The notes beneath the pieces were generated by a model. That model was not told where the DNA came from and searched no databases. It saw only the letters and a list, made by a program, of their open reading frames with translations. A program made the position numbers and the translations under genes. DNA of 64,000 bases from CAVSUZ01 sp963795415 (lineage in GTDB: Bacteria > Pseudomonadota > Alphaproteobacteria > Acetobacterales > Acetobacteraceae), in contig CAWCHQ010000003.1 of assembly GCA_963795415.1 (NCBI GenBank), positions 558,001 through 622,000 of the forward strand, given 5' to 3'. Shown here piece by piece: positions 46,292 through 55,151 of the stretch (positions are counted from its first letter, which is position 1; each line of letters starts with the position of its first letter).

Positions 46292-46894
46292 ATGATTTCA
46301 CGACGTCTTCTACCTGCACTCGGATTTGTTCTGCTGACGGCCCCGGCGCTCGTCCTGTCGGCAGCGGCGCAAACTGCTCCTCAGGCCAGCGACTTCGTCC
46401 AGCAGACCGGAAACGAGCTTATTCAAATCGTCAACGGGCCTGGTTCAAACGAGCAAAAGTCGCGGAAGCTGTCCCAGGTAATCGATCAGCGCGTGGACGT
46501 GGACGGGATAGCAAAGTTCGTTCTAGGCCGGTTCTGGCAAGTGGCTACGCCGGATCAGCAGAAGGAATACCTCGATCTGTTCCGCAGGGTCCTGGTCGTC
46601 AGTATCGACGCCAAGCTTGGGGAGTACAAGGGAGTTGGATTCACGATCGGGCGAACCGTGCCACGCGAAGGCGGGGAGTTAGTGTCCACCGTAATCACAC
46701 GGCCCAACCAGGCGCCGGCGAATGTGGACTGGCTCATACAGGATGTGGATGGTTCACCAAGGATCGTCGATGTGGTCGCGGAGGGAACGTCTCTCAGATT
46801 GACCCAGCGTGCCGATTACGCCTCCTTCATCGTGCATAATAATGATAGCATCCAGGCATTGCTGGCGGCGATGAAGCGTCAGGTCAGCAGCTGA
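46292..46894 (+). CDS. mlaC: MlaC/Ttg2D family periplasmic phospholipid-binding protein
   Basis: 200-residue periplasmic carrier with a cleavable signal peptide (ending near LSAAAQT). Family features: DFVQQTGNELIQIVNG, DVDGIAKFVLGRFW and VSTVITRPNQAPANVDWLIQD. It carries phospholipid between MlaA and the inner-membrane MlaFEDB complex, whose genes are not in the window. The related hopanoid-associated HpnM belongs to the same family and cannot be excluded; adjacency to mlaA favours MlaC. Confidence 0.87.
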   Translation: MISRRLLPALGFVLLTAPALVLSAAAQTAPQASDFVQQTGNELIQIVNGPGSNEQKSRKLSQVIDQRVDVDGIAKFVLGRFWQVATPDQQKEYLDLFRRVLVVSIDAKLGEYKGVGFTIGRTVPREGGELVSTVITRPNQAPANVDWLIQDVDGSPRIVDVVAEGTSLRLTQRADYASFIVHNNDSIQALLAAMKRQVSS

Positions 46895-47042
46895 CAAACA
46901 CTGGATTCCGGTTCGATCTATGCCGGGCCCGGTATGCACCCACCGGTGGAATTTGAAGCAGTAGAATACGATACCATAGATCACCGGGGCCCGAGCGGCC
47001 CTCGCACATATCTATCCTTCACCGCGCGGGTCCTCTCTCCCT

Positions 47043-47774
47043 TCACTGCGAGTTCAGAGGAGCCTCCGTCTCCAGCCGGTGTTCAGCCATTGGCCGCCAG
47101 GGGGCTTGCGGATCGCCCTCCGTCAATGCCCTGCGAAACAAGCTGGCGGCTTCAGTCGTCACCTTTCCATTCGCTTCGGTGATGGCCTCCGCCGCCTCCA
47201 CGGCCAGACCCGGATCGAAGCGCAATTCAAGGGCCGTTTTCCACGCGTTCGCGGCGCCAGGCATGTCGCCTAGACGGGCCTCGGCGTTACCTAGAAGAAC
47301 GTAGCCCTCCCTGGCCTTCTCCGATTTCGGGTCCAGCCCCTTAAGCGCTCGCCGCAATTCGTCGATCAAAACCGCCTGCTCGTGGACGCGTTGAGCGAGA
47401 GCATCCATCCGGGCCCTCAGCGGCATCGCCGGCAGTTCGGGCGAACCTCCGGTCAGATACAATAGAAGCGCGGCGCAGGGCACCATGATCAGTGCGGCCC
47501 AGAGCGCCGAGCGCGATGGAGCAGCCGGCGCGGCCTCCACAGTGTCCGCCGCCTGGAGCAGACGCCGCTGGACCTCCAGCACTGCGGCTGAGTGTTCTCG
47601 TGGTCCAATACGCCCCTCCGCGAGATCACGGTTCAGCTCGGCCAGTTGAGCCCTATGGAGTGCAAGCGCGGCCTCACGTCGCCCTTTGGCCGAAACCCCT
47701 CGCGCCAGGCAAAGCCCCAAAGGCGCCAAAGCGATCACGGCGAGGGCCACTATAGCCGCCCAAAGGGAAATCAT
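47043..47774 (-). CDS. ccmI: Cytochrome c biogenesis protein CcmI
   Basis: Apocytochrome chaperone feeding the CcmFH ligation module. 243 residues: two membrane helices (MISLWAAIVALAVIALAPLG at the start and a second near 95-115), a CcmI motif region between them (HRAQLAELNRDLAEGRIG), and a periplasmic TPR-like tail (LLGNAEARLGDMPGAANAWK). The ATG at 47774 shares one base with the ccmH stop. Last gene of the ccm operon. Confidence 0.9.
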   Translation of the reverse strand: MISLWAAIVALAVIALAPLGLCLARGVSAKGRREAALALHRAQLAELNRDLAEGRIGPREHSAAVLEVQRRLLQAADTVEAAPAAPSRSALWAALIMVPCAALLLYLTGGSPELPAMPLRARMDALAQRVHEQAVLIDELRRALKGLDPKSEKAREGYVLLGNAEARLGDMPGAANAWKTALELRFDPGLAVEAAEAITEANGKVTTEAASLFRRALTEGDPQAPWRPMAEHRLETEAPLNSQ

Positions 47775-48220
47775 CACAGCAGTTCCGACAAGCGTCTTTG
47801 CTCGGCCGCCGACAGCGGCGCGGGTGGTAAAGCCCGCCGTCTGCGTGACAGCACAATCGCGAGGCCCCCAATGACTATCGCAATGCCTGGGGCAAACCAC
47901 AAAACAACCGTCTGCGGCTCGAATGGCGGTCGGAGCCGGATGAAGTTGCCGTACCGGCTTACCATCCATTTGATGATCTGTTGATCGGAATCGCCGGCAA
48001 CCACCCGCTCGCGAATGATACGGCGAAGGTCCCGTGCCAGATCGGCATCAGACTGCTCTACACTTTCATTTTGGCACACCAGACAGCGGAGCTGATCGCC
48101 GATCGCTTCTGCACGGTGCTCCTGCACCGCGTTAGGTAGCATCTCAGACGGACTGGTGATCGCACGTGCTGGGACGACGAAAGCGACGGTCAGCAGCAGG
48201 AGGAGAACGGTTCGGATCAC
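47774..48220 (-). CDS. ccmH: Cytochrome c maturation protein CcmH (CycL)
   Basis: 148-residue thiol-disulfide protein that prepares the CxxCH motif of apocytochrome c. It has a signal peptide, the active-site motif LRCLVCQNESVEQS (RCxxC), and a C-terminal membrane helix (VVLWFAPGIAIVIGGLAIVL). The GTG start overlaps the ccmG stop (GTGA). Confidence 0.95.
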   Translation of the reverse strand: MIRTVLLLLLTVAFVVPARAITSPSEMLPNAVQEHRAEAIGDQLRCLVCQNESVEQSDADLARDLRRIIRERVVAGDSDQQIIKWMVSRYGNFIRLRPPFEPQTVVLWFAPGIAIVIGGLAIVLSRRRRALPPAPLSAAEQRRLSELL

Positions 48221-48777
48221 GCTAGGGATGAAAGAAGGGGCAACAGGCTGTTCTGCACGATATCGTCTGACAGTCCCCCGGCGATGCGCTTGCGCACAAT
48301 GCCGGTGCGGTCCACTACGTATGTCTCCGGTAATCCATACAGCCCAAAGTTGATGGCCGCTGATCCGGGTTCGTCGCGCGCAACCTGGACATAGGGATCA
48401 CCATGTTGCTCAAGAAACTGGGCAGCGGCGTCGATCTTATCCTTGTACGCGATACCCCAGATCGGTATTCCTTGCTTTTTCAAGCCCATCAGCGCCGTTG
48501 CCTCCTCCACACACGGAATGCACCAGGACGCGAAAAAATTCACCAGCGCCGGCCGTGATCCCGCAGCCACGTCAAGGTTGGAGAACCCTTGGGATGGCGG
48601 CTGTCCAGGCAAAGAAAATTTGGGGAGGGGCTTGCCTACGAGCATGCTCGGCAACGCATGCGGGTCGTAAGTACCCTCCTGCATGCGGGCCAGCAATCCC
48701 CAGAAGCCGCCGCCCGCGGCAGCGGCAAGCACCAGGGGAGCAAGCATGATCAGTCGTCGGCGTGTCAGTGCGTCCAT
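48217..48777 (-). CDS. ccmG: Thiol:disulfide interchange protein CcmG (DsbE)
   Basis: 186-residue membrane-tethered thioredoxin-like reductase for cytochrome c maturation. N-terminal anchor (LIMLAPLVLAAAAGGGFWGL), then a TlpA/DsbE thioredoxin fold with active site FFASWCIPCVEE and the cis-Pro segment YGLPETYVVDRTG. Six bases separate it from the ccmF stop. Confidence 0.95.
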   Translation of the reverse strand: MDALTRRRLIMLAPLVLAAAAGGGFWGLLARMQEGTYDPHALPSMLVGKPLPKFSLPGQPPSQGFSNLDVAAGSRPALVNFFASWCIPCVEEATALMGLKKQGIPIWGIAYKDKIDAAAQFLEQHGDPYVQVARDEPGSAAINFGLYGLPETYVVDRTGIVRKRIAGGLSDDIVQNSLLPLLSSLA

Positions 48778-48783
48778 GAAGGC

Positions 48784-50745
48784 CTAAGCTGGAACGATTG
48801 ATGCTGCACGTCGCGCCGGCGCGCCTACGCGCAAACGCCGATCCGCAAGTGAAAGCCCTCCTCCTGCTCCCATGATCAGTGCCCCGAGCCAGATCCAGGG
48901 GGCAAGAAAATTGACATGTAACCGCAGCACCACCTGGCCATCATGTTCATCCCCTGAGACGGTATATAAGTCGCGGATCCCATTCGTCTGTATCGCTGTA
49001 TCCGCGACCGTCTGCCTCTGTGCAGCAAAACTGTGCCGGGCCGGATGAAGCAGTGCCACCAGATGGCCGTTGCGTTCGATTTTCACATCGCTGATCCGGG
49101 CTTGGTAATCGGGGCCTGGCGCGTCCCGCAATGCCAGCACCGTCCAGTCATAACCAGCAAAATGCGTCGTTTGGCCGGGGTGAACAGCCACGACCGTGCT
49201 GGCGGAAAGCGACATTCCTGCGATACCCGCGACTGTCACTCCCATGCCGGCGTGAGCCACCGCAGCCCCCCAGACTGCAAGCGGCTGCGCAGCAAGTCGC
49301 GCGCGCGAGGCCGCGAGAGGGATGCGGAACAAACGAATGCGCTCGATCAGTTCGGCCAAGGCGCCAAGCACCAACCATGCGGCAGCAGCAAATCCAGCTG
49401 CGGCGAATGCGTGACTGATACCGAAGAAGGTGGCGAGACCAATAAGAGCTGCCAAGGCGCCTGCCCACCATAGGCGTGTCATGACCGGAAGAAGGTCAGC
49501 ACGCTTCCAGGACAGCGTCGGCCCGATGCTCATTGCGAGGAACAGCGGTGCCAGCAACGGCAGGACAGTCAGATGGAAATAGGGCGGGCCCACGCTCAGC
49601 TTCGCGTTGAACAGCAACGCGGCCGCCAATGGATAGGTCGTTCCTGTGAACACGACCGCCGCGAGCGAACACAACAGGACGTTGTTCAGCACCAGCGCGC
49701 CTTCTCGCGAGATAGGGGCAAAGATGCCAGTTGGTGCCAGGGCCGGGGCGCGGATACCGAACAGCAGCAGGCTTCCGCCGATCACCAGCGCCAGAAGCAC
49801 GAGGATGAACACGCCACGCGTTGGATCGATCGCAAAGCTGTGCACCGAGTTAAGTATACCAGAGCGCACCATGAAGGTGCCGCAGAGCGAGAGTGAGAAC
49901 GTGCTGATAGCCAGCAAAATGGTCCAGGTCTTCAAGGCGTCGCGCTTCTCAACCACAATGGCGGAATGCAACAGGGCTGTTCCCGTCAGCCAGGGAAGAA
50001 GGCTGGCATTCTCCACCGGGTCCCAGAACCAGAACCCGCCCCAGCCCAACTCGTAGTACGCCCACCACGAACCCAGTGCGATGCCGCAGGTCAGAAGACT
50101 CCAGGCGCCAAGCGTCCAGGGCCGGACCCAGCGGCCCCAGGCCACATCAACCCGGCCCTCGAGCAGCGCCGCAACCGCGAAGGCAAACGGTATCGCGAAA
50201 CCAACATATCCTGCGTAAAGAACCGGCGGGTGCATCGCGAGCCCGGGATCCTGCAACAGAGGATTGATGTTCTGCCCTTGCACCGGTGGTGGCCAAATAC
50301 GCGCGAACGGGTTCGAGACCGTCAAGGTGAACAGCAGGAACCCAGCGGACGTAAAACCAAGTACGCCGATGACTCTGGCCCGCAAAGGGGAAGGCAGGTT
50401 GCGGCCGAAAGCCGCTACCGCCGCCCCGCACGCCGCAAGGATAAGGCACCAGAGTAGTACGGAGCCCTCGTGATTCCCCAGGGTACCTGTGATTTTGTAA
50501 ATGAGCGGCTCGGTGCTGGATGAGTTTTCAGCGACATTGAAAACCGAGAAATCGTCGGTGATCGCGCTCCACATCAGACAGGCATAGGATGTAAGCAGCG
50601 CGATAAACTGACCCACCGCCAGTGCAGGAGCTGAGGCCATAAGCCGGGCGTCCAGCCGGGCCGCTCCCGAAATAGACAGAATTGCCTGGGCCGCAGCGAT
50701 CGCAACGGCCAGGGCCAGGGCAAAATGGCCAAGTTCTGGAGTCAT
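48784..50745 (-). CDS. ccmF: Heme lyase CcmF
   Basis: 653-residue polytopic core of the heme-ligation complex that attaches heme to apocytochrome c. The WWD domain is clear (GWGGFWFWDPVENASLLPWL), as are the conserved histidines of the flanking helices (GSVLLWC region, HPPVLYAGYVG). Fifteen or so membrane helices are predicted. The ATG overlaps the ccmE stop by 4 nt. Confidence 0.96.
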   Translation of the reverse strand: MTPELGHFALALAVAIAAAQAILSISGAARLDARLMASAPALAVGQFIALLTSYACLMWSAITDDFSVFNVAENSSSTEPLIYKITGTLGNHEGSVLLWCLILAACGAAVAAFGRNLPSPLRARVIGVLGFTSAGFLLFTLTVSNPFARIWPPPVQGQNINPLLQDPGLAMHPPVLYAGYVGFAIPFAFAVAALLEGRVDVAWGRWVRPWTLGAWSLLTCGIALGSWWAYYELGWGGFWFWDPVENASLLPWLTGTALLHSAIVVEKRDALKTWTILLAISTFSLSLCGTFMVRSGILNSVHSFAIDPTRGVFILVLLALVIGGSLLLFGIRAPALAPTGIFAPISREGALVLNNVLLCSLAAVVFTGTTYPLAAALLFNAKLSVGPPYFHLTVLPLLAPLFLAMSIGPTLSWKRADLLPVMTRLWWAGALAALIGLATFFGISHAFAAAGFAAAAWLVLGALAELIERIRLFRIPLAASRARLAAQPLAVWGAAVAHAGMGVTVAGIAGMSLSASTVVAVHPGQTTHFAGYDWTVLALRDAPGPDYQARISDVKIERNGHLVALLHPARHSFAAQRQTVADTAIQTNGIRDLYTVSGDEHDGQVVLRLHVNFLAPWIWLGALIMGAGGGLSLADRRLRVGAPARRAASIVPA

Positions 50746-51245
50746 CCGCCGGTGTGCTTGATTGTCATTGTGTCCCAGGTGCTGGCGGGCGGCGGCTTAC
50801 CCGTCGCCGGGTCCCAGCGGCCGCTCGCCTTCAAAGCCTCGACAACCTCCTTGGGCATGTAATTCTCGTCGTGCTTGGCCAATACTTCGCTGGCACGAAA
50901 CATGCCGCCCGGCATCACAGTGCCGATTGCCACAATCCCCTGTCCCTCACGGAACAGATCCGGCAATACGCCTTTATAGGAAACGCTTACGGCCGCTTTG
51001 CCATCCGTCACACGGAACATTGCCTGCGGGTGACCATCTACATTCAGGTGGCGAACGCTGCCGGCCTCCACCAGACCGCCCAGCCGAAGCGTCCTGCCTG
51101 GCGTTTCCGTACTCGCCAGAATTTGCGAGGGAGAAACGAAATACACGAGGCTGCTCTGAAAAGCGGTCAGCGCCAGGGCGCTGGCCGAACCTACCCCGAC
51201 GCCGCAGGCCAGCAGAAGCAACAGCCGCTTTCGCTTCCGGGTCAT
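50742..51245 (-). CDS. ccmE: Cytochrome c-type heme chaperone CcmE
   Basis: 167-residue membrane-anchored periplasmic heme chaperone. Start MTRKRKRLLLLLACG gives the single anchor, followed by an OB-fold with VYFVSPSQILA and RLGGLVEAGSV, and the covalent heme-binding motif VLAKHDENYMPKEV (His). The ATG at 51245 overlaps the ccmD end region; the frame continues upstream without similarity. Confidence 0.96.
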   Translation of the reverse strand: MTRKRKRLLLLLACGVGVGSASALALTAFQSSLVYFVSPSQILASTETPGRTLRLGGLVEAGSVRHLNVDGHPQAMFRVTDGKAAVSVSYKGVLPDLFREGQGIVAIGTVMPGGMFRASEVLAKHDENYMPKEVVEALKASGRWDPATGKPPPASTWDTMTIKHTGG

Positions 51246-51379
51246 CGGCCAGGCCGCCTGCTGGTCGCTGCAAGCCGTCGCTCCGCAATCCGCATCCGGC
51301 GCCATGCGAGGTATGCATATGCGCAGGGCAGGAGAACGCCAATCCCATAGGACGCGGCAATGAACGGCAAATGCGTCAT
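51242..51379 (-). CDS. ccmD: Heme exporter protein CcmD
   Basis: 45-residue single-helix protein that helps release holo-CcmE from the CcmABC complex. It is recognised by position between ccmC and ccmE and by the pattern of a short N-terminus, one helix (FIAASYGIGVLLPCAYAYLAW) and a basic RRMRIAERRL tail. The ATG at 51379 overlaps the ccmC stop (ATGA) and its own TGA overlaps the ccmE ATG. Confidence 0.88.
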   Translation of the reverse strand: MTHLPFIAASYGIGVLLPCAYAYLAWRRMRIAERRLAATSRRPGR

Positions 51380-52143
51380 CCGCGTGGCCGGCTCGCTTGC
51401 GAAAGCAGTATCGCCCGCAGCCGGCGCTCGTTGACCGCCGCGCGCACGCGAGCGAGGGAAATCCACATAAAGACGAGCGTATAGCCCAAGGTGGTCAGCA
51501 ACAGCGGCCACAGCATGGTGATATACATGCTGGGTGCGCCGGTAAGAGTAATGGTGTCGGGCTGGTGCAACGTGTTCCACCAATCCACGCTGAACTTGAT
51601 GATCGGCAGATCTACGGCGCCCACAAGCGCCAGGATTGCGCCCGCCCGATATCCCCGCTGCGGGTTGTCGAACGCTCGTACGACGGCGATGTGGCCCAGA
51701 TAGAGGAAAAACAGCACCAGGACCGAAGTGAGCCGAGCGTCCCAGACCCACCAGGTGCCCCACATCGGCTTGCCCCAAAAGCTCCCCGTCGCCAGACACA
51801 TTGCGGTAAACCCGGCGCCGACCGGCCCAAGCTCGGCAGCTGCAAGATCGGCGAGCGGATGTCGCCAGATCAGTGAAATTGCGGAGCAGATGGCCAGGCC
51901 CACATAGCCCGCGGAAGCGAGCCAGGCCGCAGGCACGTGGATATACATGATACGGACCGCGTCGCCCTGCTGCCAATCAGCCGGAGCGAAGAACAAACCC
52001 CAGACCAGACCAACTGTGGTCAGCAGGATCGCTCCCGCCCCGACCCACGGAAGCACTGTCCCGGACAGACGCATGAAGCGCCCCGGATTGGCAAAGCTTT
52101 GAAGGTTGCGCCGGCGCGGCGCGATACTGGCGGTGGCATCCAC
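51376..52143 (-). CDS. ccmC: Heme exporter / heme-handling protein CcmC
   Basis: Six-helix membrane protein that loads heme onto CcmE. The WWD signature is MWGTWWVWDARLTSVLVLFF and flanking conserved His residues are in MYIHVPAAWLA and GHIAVV. The conserved opening FANPGRF lies upstream of the first ATG (52074), so I prefer the GTG at 52143 (255 residues); no strong ribosome-binding site supports either. ccmA and ccmB are not in the window, so the ABC part of the system must be elsewhere. First gene of the ccm operon here. Confidence 0.92.
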   Translation of the reverse strand: MDATASIAPRRRNLQSFANPGRFMRLSGTVLPWVGAGAILLTTVGLVWGLFFAPADWQQGDAVRIMYIHVPAAWLASAGYVGLAICSAISLIWRHPLADLAAAELGPVGAGFTAMCLATGSFWGKPMWGTWWVWDARLTSVLVLFFLYLGHIAVVRAFDNPQRGYRAGAILALVGAVDLPIIKFSVDWWNTLHQPDTITLTGAPSMYITMLWPLLLTTLGYTLVFMWISLARVRAAVNERRLRAILLSQASRPRG

Positions 52144-52333
52144 GGTCAATTGTCCGCGGCCTCTGTAACCCAAACCCGGCAGGGGATGAAGCTTTCCGGG
52201 TGTATCTTTGTCGTAGGATACCCGGAATCCTAAAGGAATCCAGGTTTCTTCCGCGCGGGGTTGGTGGGGGCGGCCGCGCGCAAACGAAAGACTCACCCAA
52301 CTTCCGATGGAAGTTGGGTATACCAACCCGGTT

Positions 52334-52753
52334 ATGACCCAATACTGGCTGGTAAAATCCGAACCCCAAATGTTTTCCTGGCAGGATCAGGTGCGTAACG
52401 GCACCGAGCCTTGGACGGGGGTACGGAACCACACGGCGCGGAACAACCTGGCGGCGATGCGGCTGGGTGACCAAGCGTTCTTCTACCACTCGAACGTGGG
52501 AAAGGAGATTGTCGGTATTGTTGAAGTGGTTCGGGAGGCATATCCCGACCCCACGGCCCCAGAGGGCAGTCCATGGATCTGCGTCGACATGCGGGCCGTG
52601 GGGCCGATGCCCCACCCCGTCACGCTAGCTCAGATCAAGCCCGATCCTGCTTTGGCCGGCCTTCTACTCAACCGGCAACCCCGTCTCTCCGTCGTCCCGG
52701 TTTCCTCGGAACATTGGCGCCACATCTGCTCGCTCGGCCATTGGAACGGTTGA
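52334..52753 (+). CDS. EVE domain-containing protein
   Basis: 139-residue single EVE domain (PUA-like fold): YWLVKSEPQMFSWQDQ, GVRNHTARNNL and FYHSNVGKEIVGIVEVVREAYPD are diagnostic. EVE domains recognise modified bases in DNA or RNA (thymocyte nuclear protein 1 family); the natural ligand here is unknown. The ATG at 52334 starts the domain; the frame is open for nine more codons upstream. It is divergent from the ccm operon. Confidence 0.93.
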   Translation: MTQYWLVKSEPQMFSWQDQVRNGTEPWTGVRNHTARNNLAAMRLGDQAFFYHSNVGKEIVGIVEVVREAYPDPTAPEGSPWICVDMRAVGPMPHPVTLAQIKPDPALAGLLLNRQPRLSVVPVSSEHWRHICSLGHWNG

Positions 52754-52808
52754 CACGCTCCCCCCATGCCCCCAATGGACGGTGCCCCAGCGGGACACTG
52801 GCCGGCTC

Positions 52809-53300
52809 ATGTCAGATTCTGTAGCTCCGCCCCCTTATCGACCGGAGGCCACCGATTTGTTCACAATTCGACGCGTCCTGTCCGCAAGCGCAGCTATAGT
52901 GCTCGGCGCGGCCGCGCTGCTCTCTGCCTGCACCCAGCCTCCTGCTGCCGCACCCGGATTCACAAGGCCGATCTACGCGATCGACGCCACGGGGGGCGCC
53001 AGAAAATGCATTGTGAGCCCTGTAACACTGGCGCCGGGCAAGGAAGCAGCGGCGACGATGACCGTCGGCAACAATGGCGGCTGGTGCGGGATCTCCGTGC
53101 GCCAGTCGGGCGCTAGTCCCTACCCCGCGGGCCTGCTCACGAAACCGCCATCGCACGGGCGCGTCTATATCCATCCGGTCGGCGATGACACAAGGATCGA
53201 CTACACGCCTGACCAGGGGTACGCCGGGCCCGACGCATTCGTGGTCACGCTTCTTCCTGACCGCCCCGTCATCCGGGCCAGCGTTACCGTGACCAGATGA
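52809..53300 (+). CDS. Putative lipoprotein with cadherin/Ig-like C-terminal domain
   Basis: Envelope protein of about 163 residues. An N-terminal hydrophobic segment with lipobox-like LLSAC precedes a beta-rich domain with the pattern SHGRVYIHPVGDDTRIDY then TPDQGYAGPDAFVV, which resembles Ig-like repeats of secreted proteins. The signal peptide lies about 20 residues inside the frame, so a TTG at 52857 (LFTIRRVLSAS) could be the real start. Function unknown; it converges with the next gene. Confidence 0.65.
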   Translation: MSDSVAPPPYRPEATDLFTIRRVLSASAAIVLGAAALLSACTQPPAAAPGFTRPIYAIDATGGARKCIVSPVTLAPGKEAAATMTVGNNGGWCGISVRQSGASPYPAGLLTKPPSHGRVYIHPVGDDTRIDYTPDQGYAGPDAFVVTLLPDRPVIRASVTVTR

Positions 53301-53301
53301 T

Positions 53302-53808
53302 TCAGTGTGCCGCCGGTTTGCGCACCACCCGATGGGCGGATGCGCGCACCGGCGCCGCTTCCGGCGTCTCGCATACCCCGAGGGAGGAAGGCAGAACGTC
53401 CTTTCCGGCGGCAAACGCTGGAAGTTCGTTGCTCGTAACCTCCATTGCCTCCTGGAACAGAACCGCGTTCCTTGGGCAGAAATCCGTGCCCTGCTTCAGC
53501 CCGACATCCGATTGTGCATTCGCGAGCGACGTGATGAAGCTGTCATGCTCCGTCTGGCCGCGACGGCCATAGGCGCGCCTGAAGTAGCTGTCCAAGGCAT
53601 GCTCGTTGGCAATCAGCTGGGGTTGGAACCGATGTATGAACGCGTTGTACTGCGTATCGTCATGGCAGGCCGTCGCCAGGACCATCATTTCGCTTTTCAA
53701 TGCTTCCACATCGAAAACTGGCTGCTCAGGGCACCGTGGCGTCGCCTGCGCGGCGGACAATCCCAAACAACAGGCAGCGGCAATGACGGGCAGGGCGGAT
53801 GGACGCAC
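53302..53808 (-). CDS. Exported protein of unknown function
   Basis: 168-residue protein with a clear signal peptide (VIAAACCLGLSAAQA) and a helical mature part containing four or five cysteines (TPRCPEQ, TACHD, DFCPR, GVCET). No domain recognised. It resembles small conserved periplasmic proteins of this bacterial group. The stop is 1 nt past the convergent lipoprotein gene. It lies about 100 nt from the accA stop on the same strand and downstream of it. Confidence 0.65.
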   Translation of the reverse strand: MRPSALPVIAAACCLGLSAAQATPRCPEQPVFDVEALKSEMMVLATACHDDTQYNAFIHRFQPQLIANEHALDSYFRRAYGRRGQTEHDSFITSLANAQSDVGLKQGTDFCPRNAVLFQEAMEVTSNELPAFAAGKDVLPSSLGVCETPEAAPVRASAHRVVRKPAAH

Positions 53809-53915
53809 GCGAATCTCCCAGGCTCATCGAGCGGAGACTGAATGCCTGTGTCGTCGCGCCAGTGCAAGGGGCAGGCGGGGCTCCGGCCGGCGCCACTACA
53901 GCCGATCGTCAGGGC

Positions 53916-54873
53916 CTAAGCCGCGGCGTCGCGCCCCATCTCCAGATACTTCTCGTGCCGTTGCGACCGCCGCGCAGCAACATTCATTTCGAGCAGGGGC
54001 TCCAAGGCTGCTTGTATGGCGTCTCCGACGGACTGGATGGCCGCGTTCGGGTCACGCTGTGCGCCGCCGAGAGGCTCGGGCACGATTCTGTCCACCAACT
54101 TGAGCCTGTACAGGTCGTCCGCAGTCAGCTTCAACGCTTCCGCCGCGACCGGCGCCTGAGCAGCATCACGCCAGAGGATCGAGGCGCAGCCCTCCGGCGA
54201 GATCACCGAATAAATCGCATGTTCCAGCATCAGCACTGCGTCGCCTGCCGCAAGAGCAATCGCCCCTCCGGAACCGCCCTCGCCGATAATCGTCGCGACG
54301 AGAGGCACGGGCACTTCCAGGCAAGCGTCAATCGAACGGGCAATTGCCTCCGCCTGGCCTCGCTCCTCGGCATCAACGCCGGGAAAGGCACCCGACGTGT
54401 CCACAAACGACAGAATCGGCAACCCAAACCGTCCGCCAAGTTCAATTAAGCGCCTAGCCTTGCGGTACCCCTCCGGCCGGGCAGCTCCGAAATTGTGCCG
54501 GAGTCGGCTTTCTGTGTCTGACCCCTTTTCAGGTACCAACCACCGTCACTGGCCGGCCACGAAATCTGCCGATCCCCCCGACCACCGCAGCATCATTTGC
54601 GAACGCCCGATCCCCGGCGAGGGGCGTGAAATCATCAATCAATGCCGAAATATAGGCGGTTGCCTTTGGGCGATCGGGGTGCCGGGCGACTTGCACCTTC
54701 TGCCAAGCGGTCAGCTTGGCATAGGTCGTGCGTAACTGCCGGTCCGCCTTTTCTGAAAGTTTGGCGACCTCTTCCGTGATGTTCAGACCGTTGGGCTCGG
54801 ACATGCGTCGCAGTTCGTCGATCTTGCTCTCCAGTTCGGCAATGGGTTTCTCAAAGTCCAGGAAATGCTGCAT
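53916..54873 (-). CDS. accA: Acetyl-CoA carboxylase carboxyltransferase subunit alpha, one-base frameshift
   Basis: Alpha subunit of the carboxyltransferase of acetyl-CoA carboxylase, first step of fatty-acid synthesis. The first frame (MQHFLDFEKPIAELESKIDEL ... GRPVTVVGT) ends at a TGA at 54529; the rest (EKGSDTESRLRHNFG ... GEGGSGGAIALAAGD ... SVISPEGCASILW) is in another frame. One extra T in GGTACCTGAAAAGGGG separates them; removing it gives a continuous, full-length protein of about 318 residues. As the enzyme is essential, an artefact is the first suspicion. IS630 and IS256 debris begins 100 nt upstream of the start and may have displaced the promoter. Confidence 0.9.
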
Positions 54874-54977
54874 GGGGGCGCGGCTTTACCACACATTCGC
54901 GCTGGCACTAGTGTCCCGCATCGTTGATTTGCGGCTGATTTCGGAATCGATGTTTCCGGTAATCCCGGAGATGCATC

Positions 54978-55151
54978 GTGACCACGAAACAACCTGCCAT
55001 CAAGAAGTACATCTTCAAGGTCGGTGCCGATGCGCGTGAACGGCTCAAGGCGCTGATCCAAAAGGGCAAAGCCACTGCCCGCCAGCTGCTGAAGGCACGC
55101 ATCCTGCTGAAGGCCGACGCCTCTGATGCCGGGCGAGGGTCACGTCCGTGA
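54978..55151 (+). pseudogene. IS630-family transposase, N-terminal fragment
   Basis: The GTG at 54978 opens a 57-codon frame (KKYIFKVGADARERLKAL, then KARILLKADASDAG) that matches the start of the helix-turn-helix domain of IS630 transposases. The expected continuation (GWSD...) is replaced at about 55138 by the end of the IS256-type element, so the gene is truncated by a second insertion. The DDE domain is not found elsewhere in the window. Confidence 0.7.
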
